Position numbers and translations under genes: made by a program | Part shown: in pieces, positions 25,028-34,578 of the stretch | How positions within the stretch are numbered: the stretch's first letter is position 1 | How the letters are laid out: each line of letters starts with the position of its first letter | Notes under the pieces: model-generated | Told to the model about the DNA's origin: nothing | What the model saw: only the letters and a program-made list of their open reading frames with translations | The model's database searches: none | Assembly (NCBI GenBank): GCA_963785155.1 | Contig: CAWAUB010000007.1 | Coordinates: 62,001-126,000, forward strand | From: DASUSH01 sp963785155 | GTDB lineage: Bacteria > Actinomycetota > Thermoleophilia > Solirubrobacterales > 70-9 | DNA length: 64,000 nt | Reading direction: 5' to 3'

Positions 25028-25834
25028 TCAACGCCCGGTGAAGACGGGCTTCTCGCGGGCCAGGAAGGCCGCGACTCCGCCGCGCAGGTCCTCGGTCGCC
25101 ATCGAATCGGCGATGCCGTGACGCTCGAGCTGGAGGTGGTCGGCCAGGGAGTTGTCGAGGCTCTCGGCAATCAGGCTCTTGCACGTCCGCACGTAGTGGG
25201 GCGACTTCGCGGCCAGCTCGCCTGCCAGCTCTGCCGCCCGCGTCAGCAGCTCGCCGTCGGGTACAACCTCGGAGACGATTCCGGCATCGAGCGCTTCCGC
25301 GGCCGTCAGGTCTGGGTCTTGGAGGAGCAGCTCGGTCGCCTTCGCCGGGCTGACCACACGCGGCAGGAAGTACGTCATGCCCCCGTCTGGCGAGGCGCCG
25401 ATCCGGCCGTAGACGCAGGCGAAGAACGCCTCCTCGCTCGCGATCCGGATGTCGCACTGGAGCGCGAGTGAGAACCCGGCCCCGGCGGCCGGCCCGTTCA
25501 CCGCGGCGATCACCGGATAGGGGATGCGGTGGAAATCGACGATGGCCTGGTGCAGGACGTCGGCGACCCGGCGCACATCGGAGGGCAGGTCGAAATCGGG
25601 GTCCTCGGCGCCACGGCGGAACCAGGTGACGTCGCCGCCGGCGCAGAACGCCCGCCCGTTGCCCGTGACCACGAGCGCTCGCAGCGGGGCACGGTCCGCC
25701 AGCCACGGGGCGATCAGGCAGAGCTCGGCGATCATGTCCGGGCTCATCGCGTTGAGCGCGTCCGGGCGGTCGAGGGTGAGGGTGCCGACCTCCCCGTCGA
25801 TCTCCAGGGTCATGGTCTTCGTCTCGGGTTTCAT
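25028..25834 (-). CDS. enoyl-CoA hydratase/isomerase family protein
   Basis: The 268-residue crotonase-fold protein has LTLDRPDALNAMS, RALVVTGNGRAFCAGGDVTWF (oxyanion hole), and AAVNGPAAGAGFSLALQCDIRIASEEAFFACVYGRIGASPDGG (second half of the oxyanion hole and a Glu-type catalytic position displaced by Asp). It probably handles an enoyl-CoA in beta-oxidation or a related ring/side-chain pathway. It is transcribed towards the cupredoxin gene with a 23-nt gap. Its start diverges from uvrC. Confidence 0.88.
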   Translation of the reverse strand: MKPETKTMTLEIDGEVGTLTLDRPDALNAMSPDMIAELCLIAPWLADRAPLRALVVTGNGRAFCAGGDVTWFRRGAEDPDFDLPSDVRRVADVLHQAIVDFHRIPYPVIAAVNGPAAGAGFSLALQCDIRIASEEAFFACVYGRIGASPDGGMTYFLPRVVSPAKATELLLQDPDLTAAEALDAGIVSEVVPDGELLTRAAELAGELAAKSPHYVRTCKSLIAESLDNSLADHLQLERHGIADSMATEDLRGGVAAFLAREKPVFTGR

Positions 25835-25844
25835 GGGCCCAGCC

Positions 25845-25850
25845 TAATCT
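25845..25850 (+). promoter_or_regulatory. -10 hexamer, leaderless-type start of uvrC
   Basis: TAATCT ends 7 nt before GTG 25858; no Shine-Dalgarno sequence separates them. Confidence 0.5.
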
Positions 25851-25857
25851 TGATCAC

Positions 25858-27742
25858 GTGGCAGAGGATCGTGAGCAGAGGCTGAAGGAGCAGCGCTCGC
25901 GGCTGCCCGATTCCCCGGGCGTCTACATGTTCAGCGATCCCGCCGGCAAGGTGATCTACGTCGGCAAGGCGCTCTCGATCCGCAAGCGGGTCGGCGGGCA
26001 CTTCTCGAAGCAGGGCGGCGAGTCGTCCGAGCTCGCGAGCCAGGTCGACTCGATCGACTTCCTCGTCACCGAGACCGAGGCGGAGGCGCTCCTCGCCGAG
26101 CAGCAGTTCATCAAGCGCCACCGGCCGCGCTTCAACATCCGGCTGCGCGACGACAAGTCGTACCCGTACATCGGAGTCAGCCTCGACGAGGAGTTCCCGC
26201 GCGTCTATTTCACCCGGGAGCGGCACCGGCCCGGCCGCGCCTACTTCGGCCCGTTCTCGAGCGCGAAGCGGGTCCGGGAGACACTCGACCTACTCGGCAA
26301 GCTCTTCCAGTACCGGACCTGCCAGGGCCCGGAGCCGGGGCGCCGCTCCGGAGTTCCGTGCCTCGACTACTACATCAAGCGCTGCGGGGCTCCCTGCGTC
26401 GACTACATCGACCGCGACGAGTACCGCCGCAACATCGACGGGATCATGAGCTTCCTCTCCGGCCGCTATCGGGAGATCGAGCGGGAGCAGGAGGCGAAGA
26501 TGGCGGAGGCCTCCACGGCCGAGAACTTCGAGGCGGCGGCGATGTACCGCGATCGGCTCACCGCCGTCCGGGCATTGATGGAGCGCCAGCGGATCGCCGG
26601 CGAGTCGCTCGAGACCGCCGACCTGATCGGCGTGGCGGTCGACGGAGTTGACGCGAACGCCCAGGTCTTCCAGGTCCGCGACGGGATGCTTGCGGAGCGC
26701 CACGGCTTCTACCTCGACAACCGGGCCGAGCGCGGGGAGGACGAGGTGACCGAGGAGTTCCTCGCCCAGTACTACTCCGCGGCGCCGAGCATCCCGCGGC
26801 TCGTCATCGTCGGCCCCGCGATGAGGGAGCGGGCTGAGGTCGTCGCCGAGGCCCTGCGGAGCCGCCGTGACGGCCCGGTCGAGGTCCGTGTGGCCGAGCG
26901 GGGCGACAAGCGGCGTCTGCGCGAACTGGCCGAGCGCAACGCCCAGCTCGCGCTGGGGCAGGAACGGCTGCGGAGGGAACGCCGCCGCGCCCAGCGGGTC
27001 GACGCCCTCGCGGCACTCCAGGAGTCGCTGGGGATGGAGGAGCTTCCGGTCCGGATCGAGGGCTTCGACATCTCCAATCTCGGCGCGGAGCACACGGTGG
27101 CGTCGATGGTGGTTTTCGAGGGCGGGGCGCCAAAGAAGGCGCACTACCGCCGCTTCAAGGTCCGCGACGAGCCCAACGGGGGACCTCCCTCGGGTCCGGA
27201 CGACTTCAGCGTCGATCGAGCAGGTCCTGCACCGCCGGATGGCCCGCTGGCGCTCGGGCGCCGACCTCTCCCCGCACGACGCCGAGCGCGACGACAGCTT
27301 CTCGGCCCTGCCGGGGCTGATCGTGATCGACGGCGGCCGCGGCCAGCTATCGGCGGGGATGCGGGCGCTGGAGCCGCTGGTCGAGCGAGGCGTCACCGTG
27401 ATCGGCCTCGCCAAGCGGCTCGAGGAGGTATTCGTTCCCGGCCACCCCGAACCGGTCCCGATCGCCCGCGACTCGGAGGCGCTCCGCCTGCTCCAGCGCG
27501 TCCGCGACGAGGCTCACCGCTTCGCACTCGACTTCCACCGCTCGCGCCGCGACAAGGCAATGACCGCCTCGGTCTTCGACGAGCTCCACGGCATCGGCCC
27601 GGTCCGCAAGAAGGCCCTGCTTAACCACTTCGGCAGCCCCGACCGCTTCCTGGCAGCGAGCCGCGAAGAACTGGAATCGGTCCCAGGCATCCCGGCCAAG
27701 GTCGGCCGAGAAATCCACCGCCAGCTGAACAAGGCGGGCTAA
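25858..27742 (+). CDS. uvrC: excinuclease ABC subunit C
   Basis: UvrC makes both incisions in nucleotide excision repair. The GIY-YIG domain is at about residues 15-95 (PGVYMFSDPAGKVIYVGKALSIRKRVGGHF). The UvrB-binding UVR motif is near 205 (FEAAAMYRDRLTAVRALMERQ). The RNase-H-like domain holds IEGFDISNLGAEHTVASMVVFEGG and LIVIDGGRGQLSAG. The final helix-hairpin-helix pair is ELHGIGPVRKKALLNHFGS and VPGIPAKVGREI. One extra base near 27208 (after DDFS) shifts the frame; removal gives about 628 residues, normal for UvrC. Confidence 0.93.
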
Positions 27743-27749
27743 ATCCCGC

Positions 27750-27794
27750 GAACGTCCCTGATGCCCGCAAATCTGACGGGTATCCGGGACGTTC
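27750..27794. terminator. bidirectional hairpin between uvrC and glycosidase gene
   Basis: GAACGTCCC/GGGACGTTC with inner GAT/ATC and CCCG/CGGG pairs encloses a 9-nt loop. It lies between convergent genes and overlaps the stop of the minus-strand gene. There is no U-run, as is common in GC-rich actinobacteria. Confidence 0.7.
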
Positions 27795-28890
27795 ATCGCG
27801 TTTGGAAGGCCTCGTAGACCGGGCGCGGGGTGATTTCGCCCCCCTCCTCCACCAGCCAGCCGAACCCTTCGCCCGCGGCGGGGCCGGAGCTCTCCAGGAG
27901 CGTGTGGAAGATCACCGCCTCCACGTCCGGATCCCGGGATAGGCGCTCGTAGATCCCCACCAGCGTCCGAGCCTGCTCCTCGGGCGACACCTCCGCCCCG
28001 ACCGGCAACCCGACCTCGGTGACCCAGACCGGCTCACCTACCTCACGTGCGCCGTTTTTCACTTGCCGGAGCTCGTTCATCGTCTCCCCAAACCGCTCCC
28101 CCTCCGCCCCCAACGGCGCAATTGGATACGGATGAAACGCCACCGCATCCATGTACCGGCCGGCCCCGGCCTCATACATCCCCTCCAGGAACCGCCCGAA
28201 GTCGTACCTCGTCTCATCCGTCCGGCTCGTGTTCGAGAGCGACCCCCCGAGCACCGGCATCGACGGGTCCGCTGCCTTCACCCCCTCGAAGATCGCTCGC
28301 AGCACCTCCACGTAGCGCTCCGGATTCGGTTCGGCCCAGAACGTCGCCAGGTTCGGCTCGTTCCACGCCTCGATCGCAGCCGCCTCGGGATACCGGCGGG
28401 CGACGAGCTCCGCGAACTCCCTCAGCTCGTCGAGCGCCTCCTCCCGCGGCGGGTACAGGCAGCTCGGGACCGGACACGGCCCGGCGTCAGCGGCCCATTC
28501 CGGGCTGCCGGTGATGTGGAAGACGGGCCGGATTCCGCGCGCGAGCCCCTCGCAATAGATCGCGTCGTGCGTCTCGAGGGAGGTCTCACCGGGCTCCGGC
28601 TCCGCGAAGCGCCAGTCGATCGCCACTCGCCAGAGCGTCGAACCGGCGCGCTCCTGCAGCTCCGCGTCCTCGGCGATCGGAATCGCGCCCTCCAGCCCCG
28701 CGTGATCGTTGAAGCCGTAGGGGAGCGCGCTTTCCCCACGAGTCTCCTCCCGGAACTCCGCCCCGAGCTCCGAGCAGTCCGTATCCGCGCCGGCCTCGGG
28801 CGCCACCGGCCCGCCCGGCACAGCGGCATCACCCCCGCACGAGGCGAGTGCCAGGGCGGCCACCGCCGCGAGATATCCCACCCATCGCAC
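27793..28890 (-). CDS. secreted clan GH-A (cellulase-like) glycoside hydrolase lipoprotein
   Basis: A lipoprotein signal, VRWVGYLAAVAALALASC, begins at GTG 28890. The mature protein of about 345 residues shows the (beta/alpha)8 clan GH-A plan: DWRFAEPEPG, RPVFHITGSPEWA, acid/base Glu in IEAWNEPNLATFW, GRYMDAVAFHPYP, and nucleophile Glu in VWVTEVGLPVG. GH39/GH5-like proteins of this shape hydrolyse beta-linked polysaccharides. The substrate is not deducible. Three relatives occur in and beside the exopolysaccharide region, so it may act on the organism's own polymer. Only 19 nt separate its start from the divergent ABC gene. Confidence 0.8.
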   Translation of the reverse strand: MRWVGYLAAVAALALASCGGDAAVPGGPVAPEAGADTDCSELGAEFREETRGESALPYGFNDHAGLEGAIPIAEDAELQERAGSTLWRVAIDWRFAEPEPGETSLETHDAIYCEGLARGIRPVFHITGSPEWAADAGPCPVPSCLYPPREEALDELREFAELVARRYPEAAAIEAWNEPNLATFWAEPNPERYVEVLRAIFEGVKAADPSMPVLGGSLSNTSRTDETRYDFGRFLEGMYEAGAGRYMDAVAFHPYPIAPLGAEGERFGETMNELRQVKNGAREVGEPVWVTEVGLPVGAEVSPEEQARTLVGIYERLSRDPDVEAVIFHTLLESSGPAAGEGFGWLVEEGGEITPRPVYEAFQTR

Positions 28891-28909
28891 GTTCCTACAA
28901 TCCCAATTC

Positions 28910-29845
28910 GTGAGCGAGGCTGTGATCAGCGTTCGCGGCCTCCGCAAGTCCTACGGCGACGTCGAGGCCGTTCGTGGGCTCGACCTCGAGGTCCGGCGCG
29001 GCGAGATCTTTGCGTTTCTGGGCCCGAACGGCGCCGGGAAGACGACGACCGTGGAGATCCTCGAGGGCTACCGCGAGCGCTCCGGAGGAGAGGCCGAGGT
29101 ACTCGGGATCGACCCGGCGCGCGCCAACCGCGAGTGGCGCGAGCAGGTCGGGATCGTCCTCCAGCAGTGCCGGATGCGGCAGGAGCTGACCGTGCGCGAG
29201 ACCCTCCGCCTCTACGCCGGCTACTACCGCGAGGCGCGGCCGGTCGACGAGACGATCGGTTTGGTGGGCCTCGAGGAGAAGGCGGACGAGCGGCTCGGCA
29301 GGCTCTCGGGCGGCCAGCAGCGCCGGCTGGATGTCGCGGTGGCGCTCATCGGCGACCCTGCGCTCCTCTTCCTCGACGAGCCGACGACCGGGTTCGACCC
29401 CTCGGCTCGCCGTCAGGCCTGGGACCTGATCGGCGGCCTGCGGGACCTCGGCAAGACGGTCTTCCTGACCACCCACTACATGGACGAGGCGCAGGCCCTG
29501 GCCGACCGCGTCGCCGTGATCTCGCGGGGCCAGATCGTCGCCTCCGGCACACCGGCCGAGATCGGTGACCGCGAGAGCCATCCGGCGACGATCACGTTCC
29601 GGACGCCGCCCGGGACCCCCCTGTCGGAACTTCCCCTCGAAAAGGCTGACCACGTAAGCGAGCGCGAGGGCCTCGCGATCGTTCGGGTCGCGGCACCGCT
29701 CGAGCTGCTGAACGAGCTCACCAACTGGGCCCTGGAGCGGGGAGTGGAGCTCGAGGGCCTCGAGGTGCGGCGGCCGACCCTCGAGGACATCTACCTCGAG
29801 CTGACCGCGGTCGCGGACACCCGCAAGGAGGCGGCTGCCCGATGA
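28910..29845 (+). CDS. ABC-2 exporter ATP-binding protein
   Basis: The 311-residue ATPase has Walker A (GPNGAGKTTT), Q-loop (IVLQQCRM), signature LSGGQQRRLDVAVAL, Walker B (LLFLDEPTTGFDP) and H-loop (LTTHYMDEA). A C-terminal domain of about 90 residues, typical of DrrA/NatA-type drug or lipid exporters, follows. It starts at GTG 28910 and overlaps the permease gene by 4 nt. With a single permease of six helices it should form a homodimeric export complex; the cargo is unknown. Confidence 0.92.
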   Translation: MSEAVISVRGLRKSYGDVEAVRGLDLEVRRGEIFAFLGPNGAGKTTTVEILEGYRERSGGEAEVLGIDPARANREWREQVGIVLQQCRMRQELTVRETLRLYAGYYREARPVDETIGLVGLEEKADERLGRLSGGQQRRLDVAVALIGDPALLFLDEPTTGFDPSARRQAWDLIGGLRDLGKTVFLTTHYMDEAQALADRVAVISRGQIVASGTPAEIGDRESHPATITFRTPPGTPLSELPLEKADHVSEREGLAIVRVAAPLELLNELTNWALERGVELEGLEVRRPTLEDIYLELTAVADTRKEAAAR

Positions 29846-30615
29846 GCGCCGCCGCCCTCGCCCTCCACCAGTTCCGCTTCGACCAGCGCGTCTTCTGGCG
29901 GAACCCGGCGTCGGTCTTCTTCACGATCATGCTGCCGATCATCTTCCTGCTGATCTTCGCGACGATCTTCGGCAACGACGAGATCGAGGGGCTCGGCGGG
30001 ATCAAGACCACGACGTATTACGTGCCGGCGATCCTCACGCTCGCGGTCGTCTCGGCGACGATGCAGAGCCTGGCGATCTCGCTCACGGTCGACCGCGAGC
30101 ACGGGATCCTCAAGCGGGGCCGGGGCACGCCGATGCCACGCTGGGTCTTCTTCGCCGGCCGGATCGGCAACGCGATCGTCACCTCGCTGCTGATGCTCGT
30201 CCTGGTCAGCGCGATCGGCCGGATCCTCTACGACGTCGAGGTGCCCTGGGACAAGCTCCCGGCGGTCCTGGTCACGCTGGTGATCGGCGCCGCGGCCTTC
30301 TGCTGCCTCGGGATCGCGCTGACCGCCGCGATCCCCTCCGAGGATGCCGCCGCGCCGATCTCCAACGTCGCGGTGCTGCCCCTCTACTTCCTCTCCGGCG
30401 TCTTCATCCCGGAGTCGGAGATCCCCGATGGGGTCCTCAGCTTCGCCGACCATTTCCCGATCAGGCCGTTCTTCGAAGCCTTCCTCGCCTCCTGGGATCC
30501 GACGGTCGCCGGCTCGGGGATCGAGTGGCACGACCTGGCCTTCGTCGCCGGCTGGGGCGTGGTCGGCCTCGCGCTCGCGATCCGCTTTTTCCGCTGGACC
30601 CCTCGGTCCAGCTAG
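29842..30615 (+). CDS. ABC-2 type transporter permease
   Basis: The 257-residue permease has six hydrophobic segments, including SVFFTIMLPIIFLLIFATIF, YVPAILTLAVVSATMQSLA, VTSLLMLVLVSAIG, VLVTLVIGAAAFCCLGIALTA and VAVLPLYFLSGVFIP. The first cytoplasmic loop has LTVDREHGILKRGRGTPMPRW, a standard ABC-2 coupling region. It forms the membrane part of the exporter with the upstream ATPase. Confidence 0.9.
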   Translation: MSAAALALHQFRFDQRVFWRNPASVFFTIMLPIIFLLIFATIFGNDEIEGLGGIKTTTYYVPAILTLAVVSATMQSLAISLTVDREHGILKRGRGTPMPRWVFFAGRIGNAIVTSLLMLVLVSAIGRILYDVEVPWDKLPAVLVTLVIGAAAFCCLGIALTAAIPSEDAAAPISNVAVLPLYFLSGVFIPESEIPDGVLSFADHFPIRPFFEAFLASWDPTVAGSGIEWHDLAFVAGWGVVGLALAIRFFRWTPRSS

Positions 30616-30619
30616 CGCG

Positions 30620-30988
30620 CTAGAGCCCGGATGGGTCCACGTACTCGTCGAAGCGCACGCAGATACCGTCGCGGATCGTCCAGGCATGGACGAACCCGTA
30701 GGACGCCTCCTTGCCGTTGAGAGTGCCGCCGGCACTGCCGATCGCGCAGACGCGATCGCCGGAGGCAACGATGTCGTCGACCTCGAGGCTGAACTCGTCC
30801 CAGGTCGTGCCGATGTTCTGGAAGAAGGCGCCGACGTCATCGCGCCCACCAACCGCGATGGCGTGCGGGAGCACCTCGGGGGCGTTCCAGTCGATCTGCT
30901 CGTCGAGGACGCCGAGCACGGCCGGGATGTCTCCGCGCCCGAAGGCCTCGTAGGTGCCGCGCATCAGCTCGGCGTTGTCGTTCGGCAT
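30620..30988 (-). CDS. SnoaL-like NTF2-fold protein
   Basis: The 122-residue protein has the SnoaL/ketosteroid-isomerase-like pattern: LMRGTYEAFGRGDIPAVLGVLDEQIDWNAPE, GGRDDVGAFFQNIGTTWDEFSLEV, YGFVHAWTIRDGICVRFDEYVD. Unlike most genes here it has a strong ribosome site (AAGGAGG, 6 nt before the ATG on the minus strand). It converges with the permease gene with a 4-nt gap. The role is unknown. Confidence 0.82.
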   Translation of the reverse strand: MPNDNAELMRGTYEAFGRGDIPAVLGVLDEQIDWNAPEVLPHAIAVGGRDDVGAFFQNIGTTWDEFSLEVDDIVASGDRVCAIGSAGGTLNGKEASYGFVHAWTIRDGICVRFDEYVDPSGL

Positions 30989-31093
30989 GTTTCCTCCTTG
31001 AGAGCTTGAATCCGTTCATACCACCTACGGGGGGTCATGACGCGTGGATCAGCCGCGAATTACCGCCGGTCCCGTGTCTAGCTTTCGCGATCG

Positions 31094-31477
31094 GTGCTCC
31101 ACCACGTCACCCTTGATGTAGACGACCTCGAGCGCAGCTCACGCTTCTACGACGCGCTGCTCTCACCGCTCGGCTGGCGGCGGATCTTCAGCGACCCGGA
31201 CGCAATCGGGTACGGGTTCTTCGACGACCTGCTGCTGGTCCTCTCGACCGGCCGCCGGCCACAGCCCGGGACGGGTCATTTCTGCGTCGCCGCGGTGGGC
31301 GCCGCAGCGGTCAGGGCGGCCTTCGAGAGTGGCGCCGGCGCGGGCGGGCGCAGCGAGGGCAAGCCGAGCGCCCGGCGGGGATACGAGCCCGGCTACTACT
31401 CGGCGTACCTCCGCGATCCCGACGGCTACCGCGTCGAGATCGCCGTCCGCGCTCCGGCCCGAGCACGAGCGGCATAA
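31094..31477 (+). CDS. VOC (glyoxalase/bleomycin-resistance) family protein
   Basis: The 127-residue protein begins LHHVTLDVDDLERSSRFYDALLSPLGWRR and ends YYSAYLRDPDGYRVEIAVR, the paired beta-alpha-beta-beta-beta modules of the vicinal-oxygen-chelate fold with metal-binding His and Glu. Similar small proteins act as lyases, dioxygenases or antibiotic-binding proteins. It starts at GTG 31094, 9 nt after a TAGCTT hexamer. A hairpin of the conserved-loop family lies immediately after its stop. Confidence 0.85.
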   Translation: MLHHVTLDVDDLERSSRFYDALLSPLGWRRIFSDPDAIGYGFFDDLLLVLSTGRRPQPGTGHFCVAAVGAAAVRAAFESGAGAGGRSEGKPSARRGYEPGYYSAYLRDPDGYRVEIAVRAPARARAA

Positions 31478-31480
31478 AAA

Positions 31481-31519
31481 ACGGCCAGAATGCTCCGCTT
31501 CGCGTCCGCTTCTGGCCGT
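31481..31519. terminator. terminator-like hairpin carrying the leader-element loop
   Basis: A 10-bp stem, ACGGCCAGAA/TTCTGGCCGT, encloses the loop CTCCGCTTCGCGTCCG found in the five leaders. Here the closing pair is G-C where the leaders have C-G. Six A precede it, so the intrinsic-terminator orientation (hairpin then U-run) points to the minus strand, although both neighbouring genes are on the plus strand. Confidence 0.75.
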
Positions 31520-31602
31520 GCCGTGGTTTACCTGCTGCGCCTGGAGTCGAGCGGCTTATAGCCTCATTGGGGCAAGTTTCGTAATTCCAAAGGAGGTCGT
31601 AG

Positions 31603-32615
<1,013 letters not shown>

Positions 32616-32619
<4 letters not shown>

Positions 32620-33828
32620 GCGGCGACACCGCGTTCGGCAAGGCGAGCGTCCGCGACGCGCCGGCCGAGGGCCGGCGCGCGCTCGTCAGGGTCGACTTCA
32701 ACGTCCCTCTCGACGATGGCCGCGTCGCCGACGACACCCGGATCCGCGGCGCCCTGCCGACGATCGAGCTGCTGCGCGAGCGCGGCGCATCGGTCGTCCT
32801 CGCCTCGCATCTGGGCCGGCCGAAGGATCGTGACCCGGCGCTCTCGCTGCGACCGGTCGCCGAGCGACTCGGTGAACTGATCGGGACCGAGGTCACCCTG
32901 GCCCCGGCGGTCGTCGGCGAGAACGTCGAGGCGCTTGCCGCGGGTCTCGGGCCCGGGGAGGTCCTGTTGCTCGAGAACACCCGCTTCGAGCCGGGCGAGA
33001 CCGAGAACGATCCGGAGCTGGCGGAGGCCCTCGCCGGCCTCGCCGATCTCTATGTCAACGACGCCTTCGGGGCCGCCCACCGCGCGCACGCGACCACGGA
33101 GGGCGTGGCGAAGCACCTGCCCGCCCATGCGGGCCTCCTGCTCGAGCGCGAGGTGCTGGAGCTGACGGCGGTGCGCGACGATCCGGACCGACCCGCTCAC
33201 CGTCGTCCTCGGCGGCGCCAAGGTCTCCGACAAGATCGGCGTGATCGACCGCTTCCTCGACGTCGCCGACACGATCCTGGTCGGCGGCGCGATGTGCTTC
33301 GTCTTCTTCCGCGCCAAGGGTGTCCCGACCGGCGACTCGCTCGTCGAGGAGGACGGGATCGAGCTGGCCGACCGCGCGCTCGCGATGGCCGAGCGGTCGA
33401 GCTGCGAGCTGCACCTGCCCACCGACCTGGTCCTGGGGCGGGCGTTCGACGCCGACACCGAGGTGCGGGTTTCCGATGGCGTCGACGTCCCCGACGGCTG
33501 GATGGGGCTCGACATCGGCCCCAAGACGGCGGAGGCGTACGCGGAGATCGTCCGTGGCGCGGGCACCGTGTTGTGGAACGGGCCGATGGGCGCCTTCGAA
33601 CTGGAGCCGTTCGCGGCGGGCACGCGCACCGTGGCCGAGGCCGTCGCGAGCGCGCCCGGGCGGACCGTCGTTGGCGGCGGCGACTCCGTGGCCGCGCTCG
33701 AGGCGTTCGGGCTCACCGATCGGATCGACTGGGTGTCGACCGGCGGCGGCGCGTCGCTCGAGCTGCTCGAGGGCAAGGAGCTGCCAGGGGTCGCTGCCCT
33801 GCTCGACGCCGAGGGGGTGCAGGCATGA
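32616..33828 (+). CDS. pgk: phosphoglycerate kinase
   Basis: It transfers phosphate from 1,3-bisphosphoglycerate to ADP. Motifs present: ALVRVDFNVPLDDGRVADDTRIRGALPTI, ASHLGRPKD, LLLENTRFEPGETENDPE, VNDAFGAAHRAHATTEGVA, VVLGGAKVSDKIGVID, VLWNGPMGAFELEPF and GGGDSVAALEAFG (nucleotide end). One extra C near 33190 breaks the frame between the N- and C-terminal domains; without it the protein is about 404 residues. TTG 32616 overlaps the gap stop (TTGA), so coupling is likely. Confidence 0.93.
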
Positions 33829-34545
33829 GCGAGCGCCGGCCCTACCTCGCGGCCAATTGGAAGATGAACAAGACGATCGAGGAGGCCGAGGCCTTCCTCG
33901 GTGAATTTTTGCCTCGCTGCGGGGACGTCGAAGGATGCCGACGTCGTGATCTGCCCGCCCTATCTGGCGCTGAAGGCCGCGGTCGAGCTGTGCGCCCAGA
34001 GCCGGGTCCGCATCGCCGCGCAGAACATGCACGAGGAGGACTCGGGCGCGTTCACCGGCGAGGTCTCGGCGCCGATGCTGAACGAGATCGGCGTCGACGC
34101 CGTCGTCCTCGGGCATTCCGAGCGGCGGGCCTACTACGCCGAGTCGGACGAGGCGCTCGCCCGCAAGGTGCCGGCGGCGCTCGCCGCGGGGCTCGAGCCG
34201 ATCCTCTGCGTCGGCGAGACGGAGGCGGAGCGCGACGCGGGCGCGACGGAGGGCGTGCTCCTGCGCCAGGTGACCGAGGACCTGACGGGTGTTGTCGACG
34301 GCAGCCTCGCCGACGTCGTGATCGCCTACGAGCCGGTCTGGGCGATCGGCACCGGCCGCACCGCGACGCCGGAGCAGGCGAGCGATGCGATCGGGCTGAT
34401 CCGCCGCACGATCGCCGGCCGCAGCGCCGAGGCGGCCGAGCGGATCCGGATCCTCTACGGCGGCTCGGTCAAGCCCGGCAACGCAGCCGAGCTGCTCGGC
34501 GACGAGCAGATCGACGGCGCGCTCGTGGGCGGCGCCAGTCCTTGA
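33825..34545 (+). CDS. tpiA: triosephosphate isomerase
   Basis: It interconverts dihydroxyacetone phosphate and glyceraldehyde 3-phosphate. Catalytic residues are Lys in AANWKMNKT, His in VLGHSERRAYY and Glu in IAYEPVWAIGTG; the phosphate loop is LYGGSVKPGN. One extra base near 33930 (ggggacG-tcgaag) shifts the frame between residues 35 and 40; correction gives about 240 residues. Its ATG overlaps the pgk stop. Confidence 0.93.
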
Positions 34546-34565
34546 GCCCGGCGACTTCGCGGAGA

Positions 34566-34571
34566 TAGTTT
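34566..34571 (+). promoter_or_regulatory. -10 hexamer before gpmI
   Basis: TAGTTT ends 7 nt before GTG 34579. It may give gpmI a leaderless transcript of its own inside the glycolytic operon. Confidence 0.4.
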
Positions 34572-34578
34572 CCGCAGC

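Noticed and set aside
31040..31060. Shared promoter signal GCGTGGATCAGCCG before the VOC gene and at 13650 before the ECF sigma gene
   Set aside because: Only two copies, at different distances from the starts and without a common -10 spacing; chance cannot be excluded.
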